64,000 bases of DNA, taken from the NCBI GenBank assembly GCA_964503315.1, contig CAZCZL010000001.1:124001-188000 (forward strand). The letters run 5' to 3'. The translations under genes were made by a program, and so were the position numbers. Positions 59,505 through 64,000 of the stretch are shown here, one piece after another (the first letter of the stretch is position 1; the number at the start of each line of letters is the position of its first letter). The notes beneath the pieces are model-generated. The model was given only the letters and a program-made list of their open reading frames with translations. It was not told where the DNA came from and did no database searches. The DNA is from FEB-12 sp964503315 (lineage in GTDB: Bacteria > Zixibacteria > MSB-5A5 > GN15 > FEB-12).

Positions 59505-60460
59505 GCCTTCTCCAGAATGCCCTTCGACTGGTGAAACGCTTTGTACGAGCTGCGGACCAGCGGACCCGCTTCGACATGGCCAAAGCCGATTTCTTTCCCT
59601 ATCTGCGCCAGTTCAGTAAACTCTTCCGGCAGATAGAACCGCTCTACCGGCAGGTGGGCCAGCGAGGGTCTGAGATATTGGCCAATCGTCACAATATCAC
59701 ACCCGGTCGCGTAGATCTGATGCATCAGTTCCACCAGTTCCTCTTTGGTCTCACCCAGACCAACCATTATACCCGTCTTGACGACCGGACGAGGCGAATA
59801 ATCGTTGGCGTAGCGTAGTACAGACAAAGAGCGGTCGAGTTTGGCGGCGCCGCGCACACGTTTGTGGAGACGTCCGACAGTTTCGACATTATGAGCGAAG
59901 ACATCAACGCCCGAATCAAGAACGGTCTTGACGGAGTCGAAGTTGCCGGCGAAGTCCGGCACAAGAAACTCAACTTTGACATCATTATCCTGCCTTCGGA
60001 GGAGCTCTATAGTCCGGGCAAAAATAGAGGCTCCCCCATCCGGCAGGTCATCTCGCGTCACCGAAGTGATGACGACTTGTTTCAATTTCAACTCGGCGAC
60101 CACTCGGGCCAGGCGAGCCGGTTCCTCGGTATCGAGACCGAGCGGCTGCGCCTTGATGACATCACAGAAATTACAACCCCGGGTACAGTGATGTCCGAGG
60201 ATCATGAAGGTCGCGGTTCCCTCTCCGTAACATTCACGGATATTGGGACAGGACGCTTCCTGACAGACCGAGTGCAAACCATTCTCTTTCAGGATCTGGC
60301 GGATACGGTGGTAGTTCGGATTCGAGGTCGGCGTGATCTTGATCCACCGTGGCAGTCGAACGTGCGGGGTCTGCATCCGCTCCGCCACTGTCGGCGCCTT
60401 CGGCTTCACCGCGTGAGCCGAACGGTCACCGACCGACTGCGTAAAAAAGACTTTATTCAT
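59498..60460 (-). CDS. lipA: Lipoyl synthase
   Basis: 320 residues. Radical SAM enzyme that inserts sulfur at C6 and C8 of octanoyl groups. N-terminal auxiliary-cluster cysteines are C66, C71, C77 (VCQEASCPNIREC); the radical SAM cysteines are C92, C96, C99 (CTRGCNFC). The end has RSSYKAFHQ, the RSSY motif that holds the auxiliary cluster. The first about 30 residues are a poorly conserved extension; M29 is an alternative start. It serves the same cofactor as lpd at 8.5 kb. Confidence 0.96.
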   Translation of the reverse strand: MNKVFFTQSVGDRSAHAVKPKAPTVAERMQTPHVRLPRWIKITPTSNPNYHRIRQILKENGLHSVCQEASCPNIRECYGEGTATFMILGHHCTRGCNFCDVIKAQPLGLDTEEPARLARVVAELKLKQVVITSVTRDDLPDGGASIFARTIELLRRQDNDVKVEFLVPDFAGNFDSVKTVLDSGVDVFAHNVETVGRLHKRVRGAAKLDRSLSVLRYANDYSPRPVVKTGIMVGLGETKEELVELMHQIYATGCDIVTIGQYLRPSLAHLPVERFYLPEEFTELAQIGKEIGFGHVEAGPLVRSSYKAFHQSKGILEKAC

Positions 60461-60480
60461 CTATGTAATATACGTTTGGT

Positions 60481-61083
60481 TTAGCGGTTGTCAGCAAAAA
60501 AAATGTCCAAAAAGTACCTGAGGACGATTGTCTCTGAGCTCAGCTCATTGTGAAAACTACTGGCAAGAAACCGTCCCTGCCTCACCAGCACAGGATCCTC
60601 CCGATATCGCGCTAACACTGTGACACCCTTGCCGTATCGCACGATACGCGGCGCGCGAATGAAGGTAGCGTTCAATCTGTCAGCATACCCCGGCAGATTG
60701 GCCGTAACCTCCTCCTGGAAGGAGAACACCTGACGGCCATATCCGTTCCGTAAAACATCGATATCCATAAGGCCGAGCGGCTCCACGCCGGACTGATTAT
60801 CTTGTATGCTGTTGGCTAACAGGATCATACCGGCGCAGGTGCCGTAGACGGGGTGATTTTGGGCAAATGCCTTAAGTGGCTGACGGAGACGATGTTTGTC
60901 CATTAATATAGACATGGTCGTTGATTCGCCACCGGGAAGGATAAGACCATCGATTCCATCAAGGTCGGCGGGTAATTTGACCAGTCGGGACTGGGCGCCG
61001 AGCGCACGCACCTGTTGTTCGTGCTTTTCAAAATCCCCTTGCAGAGCAAGAATACCTACGGTCAGTTTTGAGTAGTCGTTCAT
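60481..61083 (-). CDS. pdxT: Pyridoxal 5'-phosphate synthase glutaminase subunit
   Basis: 200 residues. It makes ammonia for PdxS from glutamine. The family motif GGESTTMSIL, the nucleophile Cys in GTCAGMILLA (about residue 81) and the catalytic SFHNELSS with His and Glu are intact. It follows pdxS by 79 bp; the pair makes PLP without deoxyxylulose. Confidence 0.96.
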   Translation of the reverse strand: MNDYSKLTVGILALQGDFEKHEQQVRALGAQSRLVKLPADLDGIDGLILPGGESTTMSILMDKHRLRQPLKAFAQNHPVYGTCAGMILLANSIQDNQSGVEPLGLMDIDVLRNGYGRQVFSFQEEVTANLPGYADRLNATFIRAPRIVRYGKGVTVLARYREDPVLVRQGRFLASSFHNELSSETIVLRYFLDIFFADNR

Positions 61084-61162
61084 CAGTAGATCTCAATGGC
61101 CCCGGATATAGTGAAACGGCGTACCGCATGGCACGCCGTAAGTATTCTCATGCGCAGACAAG

Positions 61163-62056
61163 TTATCGCGTCTGAAGCTGGTGCTCCGTCGGGATCGATT
61201 CCGCGGCGATACCCTTCATCGGTTCGCCCAATCCACGGGAGACATCGGCGATGATCTGATAGTCCTGCCAATGGGTGGTGGCGGAGACGATCGCTTTCGC
61301 GCGACGGATCGGATCCGAAGATTTGAAAATCCCCGAACCGACAAACACCGCTTCGGCACCCAGCCACATGCAGAGCGCGGCATCGGCAGGTGTGGCAACA
61401 CCACCGGCGGCGAAATTCGGAACCGGAAGTTTGCCGGTCTTGGCCACCATACGGGCAACCTCGACAGACACCTGATTCTCTTTGGCAAATCCGAACAACT
61501 CCTCCTCGGTCATGACGGTCATGGCACGAAGTTGCGAATTGATCTCGCGGAGGTGCTTGACCGCCTGAGAGACATCTCCGGTGCCGGCCTCGCCTTTGGT
61601 GCGGATCATGGCCGCACCCTCAGCGACTCGGCGCAGCGCCTCGCCGATATTGCGACAGCCGCACACAAACGGTACTTTGAATTTCCATTTATCGACATGG
61701 TACTTGTTGTCGGCTGGAGTGAGCACCTCGGATTCGTCGATGAAATCGATCTCGAGAGATTCAAGGACGCGAGCCTCGATGACATGTCCGATTCGGCATT
61801 TCGCCATGACGGGAATAGTGACGATCCGTTTGATCCCTTCAATGATATCCGGGTCGGCCATACGAGCGACGCCGCCTTCGGCGCGGATATCGGACGGGAC
61901 GCGTTCCAGAGCCATAACCGCCGCGGCCCCGGCGTCTTCGGCTATCTTCGCCTGCTCGGGAGTGGTGACATCCATGATGACGCCTCCCTTAAGCATTTCC
62001 GCCAACCCGACTTTGACCTTGTATTGGCTATCCTCAAAACGCTTCATCGTCTGCAC
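61163..62056 (-). CDS. pdxS: Pyridoxal 5'-phosphate synthase lyase subunit
   Basis: 297 residues. TIM-barrel PLP synthase. The imine-forming Lys is in VMAKCRIGHVIEARVLE (about residue 83), and IDESEVLTPADNKYHV and CGCRNIGEALRR are the other conserved blocks. GTG start at 62056 with AAGGAG about 8 bases upstream; the ATG three codons later is possible. Highly conserved sequence, so the call is safe. Confidence 0.97.
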   Translation of the reverse strand: MQTMKRFEDSQYKVKVGLAEMLKGGVIMDVTTPEQAKIAEDAGAAAVMALERVPSDIRAEGGVARMADPDIIEGIKRIVTIPVMAKCRIGHVIEARVLESLEIDFIDESEVLTPADNKYHVDKWKFKVPFVCGCRNIGEALRRVAEGAAMIRTKGEAGTGDVSQAVKHLREINSQLRAMTVMTEEELFGFAKENQVSVEVARMVAKTGKLPVPNFAAGGVATPADAALCMWLGAEAVFVGSGIFKSSDPIRRAKAIVSATTHWQDYQIIADVSRGLGEPMKGIAAESIPTEHQLQTR

Positions 62057-62223
62057 CGCTCATACTCCTTCGTTCAGAATCTGCTATCGGTTAAACAAAC
62101 TGCCCGGCAGCCTGTTCACTCGAATCAACGCCCGAATTGCACCATGTTTCCCGCATAACATACGCAGAGCCGGACAGTATGTACAACGGGTTTATTGTCA
62201 TGGTGACAACTCAGTGTTCGGGA

Positions 62224-62260
62224 CAAAAAAAGGGCGCCACCCCGAAGATCGAGATGGCGC
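62224..62260 (-). terminator. Terminator of the Rrf2 regulator gene
   Basis: GCGCCA / TGGCGC stem with a long loop, followed on the minus strand by CCTTTTTTT, about 30 bp after the stop. Confidence 0.8.
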
Positions 62261-62288
62261 GTGAAGTCGTTTTCGCAGAACGCACTGA

Positions 62289-62699
62289 TTAGGCGCGAAC
62301 GCGTTTATAGCGACCGAAATGATGCTTGGACAATGCCTTCTTGAACTGGTCTTCCTGCACGGACCAGAAGTCCTTCATATCGCACTTGTTGAACTGATCG
62401 CAGGTACAGGTCCCTTGCTCAGTGCAGAGGTTGAGGTGGATAGGACCATCGATCGCTTCGATGACATCAAGGAACGTCACCTCTTTAGGCTGCTTGGCCA
62501 GACGATACCCCCCGGTGACTCCCTGGAACGAGACCAAGATACCGGCTCTCGTCAGATCCTTGAGGATCTTGGCGAGGAATTCGCGCGGAATAGACTCAGC
62601 TTCGGCGATAGAATTGATGGAGCCCAACTTCCCTTTGGGCAGAGACGAGATGTGCCGGATGGCGCGGAGGGCGTAATCGGCTTTGCGAGACAACTGCAT
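62289..62699 (-). CDS. Rrf2-family transcription regulator, IscR-like cysteines
   Basis: 136 residues. Winged-helix N-terminus (LSRKADYALRAIRHISSL, AEAESIPREFLAKILKDLTR, GGYRLAKQPKEV) and four cysteines at 92, 98, 100 and 106 in LNLCTEQGTCTCDQFNKC; 92, 98 and 106 fit the cluster ligands of IscR-type members. It is divergent from the IscA-like/ferredoxin operon, which it probably controls in response to Fe-S state or oxidative stress. AAGGAA lies 9 bases before the ATG. Confidence 0.92.
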   Translation of the reverse strand: MQLSRKADYALRAIRHISSLPKGKLGSINSIAEAESIPREFLAKILKDLTRAGILVSFQGVTGGYRLAKQPKEVTFLDVIEAIDGPIHLNLCTEQGTCTCDQFNKCDMKDFWSVQEDQFKKALSKHHFGRYKRVRA

Positions 62700-63077
62700 G
62701 TTTTATATTCCTTTATCGGACAACGAGTTATTCAATATGGACGGCAATTAACATTTATCACTTCTTCCATTATTGACGCGGATAATAGTAAAAAAGATGC
62801 CCTTAGTCCACAACATTATTGACAAAAAGGCATTTTTTTGGCCATTTCCTTGCCGCTAATGTAGATAAGTAGACTCCCAATAACTAGTATTCCCTTAGAG
62901 ACCTTGATAACCTACTAAGAAAGGTCTCAGCCAGCCAGGACCTTGGTCGAAAGAGCCAGCCAAGAAAATTTTTTGGCCCCGGTGAACCTTCTGAATCCAT
63001 TGTTGTTATCTGGTTAGGTCCAGCCGATAACTTGGACAAATATGAGCTATTAACGTATATATGGAGATGCCAGTAGT
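62700..63077. promoter_or_regulatory. Divergent control region between Rrf2 and IscA-like genes
   Basis: Holds a minus-strand promoter candidate (TTGTGG, 17-base spacer, TACTAT; 62813-62785) for the regulator and several palindromes towards the IscA-like gene: GAGACCTT / AAGGTCTC (62898-62905 and 62921-62928), twin GCCAGCCA boxes near 62930 and 62958, and GTTATC / GATAAC (63005-63031). These are good candidates for regulator binding or leader structure. No plus-strand promoter is clear. Confidence 0.45.
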
Positions 63078-63437
63078 ATGACTGAACAGACCCAATCCGG
63101 TACTACCGAACAGGTTATCTTCGTCACTCCGGATGCCGTGGCGGAAGTTAAGCGACTGATTGCCGAAGAGAATGAAGAGGGGCTCTTCCTGCGCCTCGGC
63201 GTAGCGGCCGGCGGCTGCTCGGGGATGTCCTATTCGATGTCGTTCGATAACGCCCCCCAGGAGTTTGATCGGGAGTTCGATTTTGACGGCCTCAAGGTTC
63301 GGGTCGACCTGAAGGCTCTCATGTACCTCGCCGGGACCACGCTTGATTACAAGGGTGGTCTGATGGGCGGAGGCTTCCAGTTCAGTAATCCCAAGGCGAA
63401 GCGCTCTTGCGGGTGCGGTTCGTCATTCAGTTGTTGA
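63078..63437 (+). CDS. HesB/IscA-family iron-sulfur assembly protein
   Basis: 119 residues. The A-type scaffold signature is complete: Cys in AAGGCSGMSY (about residue 48) and SCGCGSSF near the end (CxC pair), with one additional Cys at the C-terminus. These proteins deliver Fe-S clusters to targets. First gene of an operon with a DUF2480 gene and a [2Fe-2S] ferredoxin; divergent from the Rrf2 regulator. Confidence 0.95.
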   Translation: MTEQTQSGTTEQVIFVTPDAVAEVKRLIAEENEEGLFLRLGVAAGGCSGMSYSMSFDNAPQEFDREFDFDGLKVRVDLKALMYLAGTTLDYKGGLMGGGFQFSNPKAKRSCGCGSSFSC

Positions 63438-63472
63438 TGTCACACTCGCCTGACCGGGTTTGGTGATACCGC

Positions 63473-63733
63473 GTGACATTCGACATTCTTGATCCCAAGG
63501 AATTCATGACTGAAGGCATCCTGTTAGAGGATGCCTTCATCGAAAAAGCCTCGCGCTTTGACTGGTCGCAGTACACAGGGAAAAAAGTATTGGTACGCGG
63601 CTGTTCCTCCACTATTATTCCGCCCTGGGTGTATATGTACATCACCGCCCGCCTCTCTGGCGTGGCGAAGTCGATCCGGTTTGGCAATGAGCACAGCAAT
63701 ATTGTGGTCTATCGAGCCGGAGGTGCCGAGTGA
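63473..63733 (+). CDS. DUF2480 family protein
   Basis: 86 residues. The pattern DWSQYTGKKVLVRGCSSTII, then PPWVYMYI, matches DUF2480, a family with unknown function that usually sits beside Fe-S cluster genes in Bacteroidetes-type genomes. GTG start at 63473 (or ATG at 63506). Its stop overlaps the ferredoxin start by an ATGA. It may be a cluster-trafficking or sulfur-handling protein; this rests on gene context only. Confidence 0.8.
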   Translation: MTFDILDPKEFMTEGILLEDAFIEKASRFDWSQYTGKKVLVRGCSSTIIPPWVYMYITARLSGVAKSIRFGNEHSNIVVYRAGGAE

Positions 63734-64000
63734 TGACACCACTTTCCGGGAACAGTGCGACTCCGATCGAGTTAGTGGAGTCTGTAGGAGAAGTCAGTCG
63801 AATGCCAAAAGTTCGTTTTCTGCCGATGGATATAGAGGTCGAGGTCCCCGAGGGGACCGCGGTACTCGACGCGGCGCTTAATAACAATATCCAGATCGAT
63901 CACAACTGCGGCGGCAATTGCGCATGCTCAACCTGCCATATCATCATCGAGAAAGGATTCGAAACGCTGAATCCGGTTACCGAGGATGAGATGGATATGT
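63733..64000 (+). CDS. [2Fe-2S] ferredoxin (adrenodoxin/Isc type), 3' end cut by window edge
   Basis: Reads from the ATG at 63733 or, more likely, the ATG at 63802 (AGGAG 11 bases upstream; MPKVRFLP). The plant/adrenodoxin-type cluster motif HNCGGNCACSTC has the C-x5-C-x2-C spacing used by Isc ferredoxins, which supply electrons for Fe-S assembly; the fourth cysteine lies beyond the window. The gene is translationally coupled to the DUF2480 gene. Confidence 0.9.
   Translation, partial: MTPLSGNSATPIELVESVGEVSRMPKVRFLPMDIEVEVPEGTAVLDAALNNNIQIDHNCGGNCACSTCHIIIEKGFETLNPVTEDEMDM

Overview
The window (about 57% GC by eye, dense, tightly packed genes) looks like chromosome of a flagellated, Gram-negative-type bacterium: it has lipoproteins, an OmpA-family protein, an outer-membrane barrel, a CcmF-type cytochrome c assembly protein and an ETF:quinone oxidoreductase. 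The mix (FlbD and MotE flagellar proteins, TolB-propeller amidohydrolase, DUF2480, PdxS/PdxT, AdoMet-decarboxylase polyamine route) suggests an uncultured lineage of the FCB type, perhaps Candidatus Zixibacteria. That placement is an inference from gene content and is weak.

Layout. 1-11.2 kb: a partial unknown gene, a secreted propeller-amidohydrolase, a DUF885 protein, a lipoprotein, tRNA-Met, an ORF-poor stretch with stacked minus-strand terminators, dihydrolipoamide dehydrogenase, and a small lipoprotein/outer-membrane pair. 11.6-15.6 kb: an XRE-cupin regulator with a clear promoter and a twin palindromic operator, then speD, an ornithine-type decarboxylase and speE, followed by a class I glutamine amidotransferase and an RRM protein. 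16.05-17 kb: a repeat-rich gap. 17-18.6 kb: OmpA/TSP3 protein and tRNA-Ser.

18.6-43.7 kb is one minus-strand flagellar supercluster of about 29 genes. Transcription runs motE, fliK, flgD, a flagellar-operon protein, flgE, flbD, fliL, fliM, fliN, fliO, fliP, fliQ, (217-bp gap), fliR, flhB, flhA, flhF, flhG, fliA. It then continues into a regulatory tail: two small unknowns, a DUF2225 protein, three consecutive PilZ proteins, a secreted unknown, a GAF protein with a kinase-like dimerisation helix but no ATPase, a helical protein, two stand-alone receivers and a FapA/DUF342 protein. A sigma-54-type promoter lies in front of motE and a second, weaker one in the fliQ-fliR gap. The fliE/F/G/H/I/J and flgB/C genes are not in the window.

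43.9-64 kb: a malic enzyme with a phosphotransacetylase tail, a rhomboid protease next to an M23 peptidase, a SurA/PpiD-like chaperone, a nitrilase, ETF-QO, an ArsC-like protein, an O-methyltransferase, a Rieske protein, CcmF, ispH, lipA, pdxT-pdxS, and finally an Rrf2 regulator divergent from an IscA-like / DUF2480 / [2Fe-2S] ferredoxin operon cut by the window edge.

The most useful points for a second look are the sigma-54 control of the flagellar cluster, its c-di-GMP/receiver regulatory tail, the apparent AUC start of lpd, the self-regulated polyamine operon, the candidate small-RNA region at 8.1-8.5 kb and the dispersed hairpin repeats.
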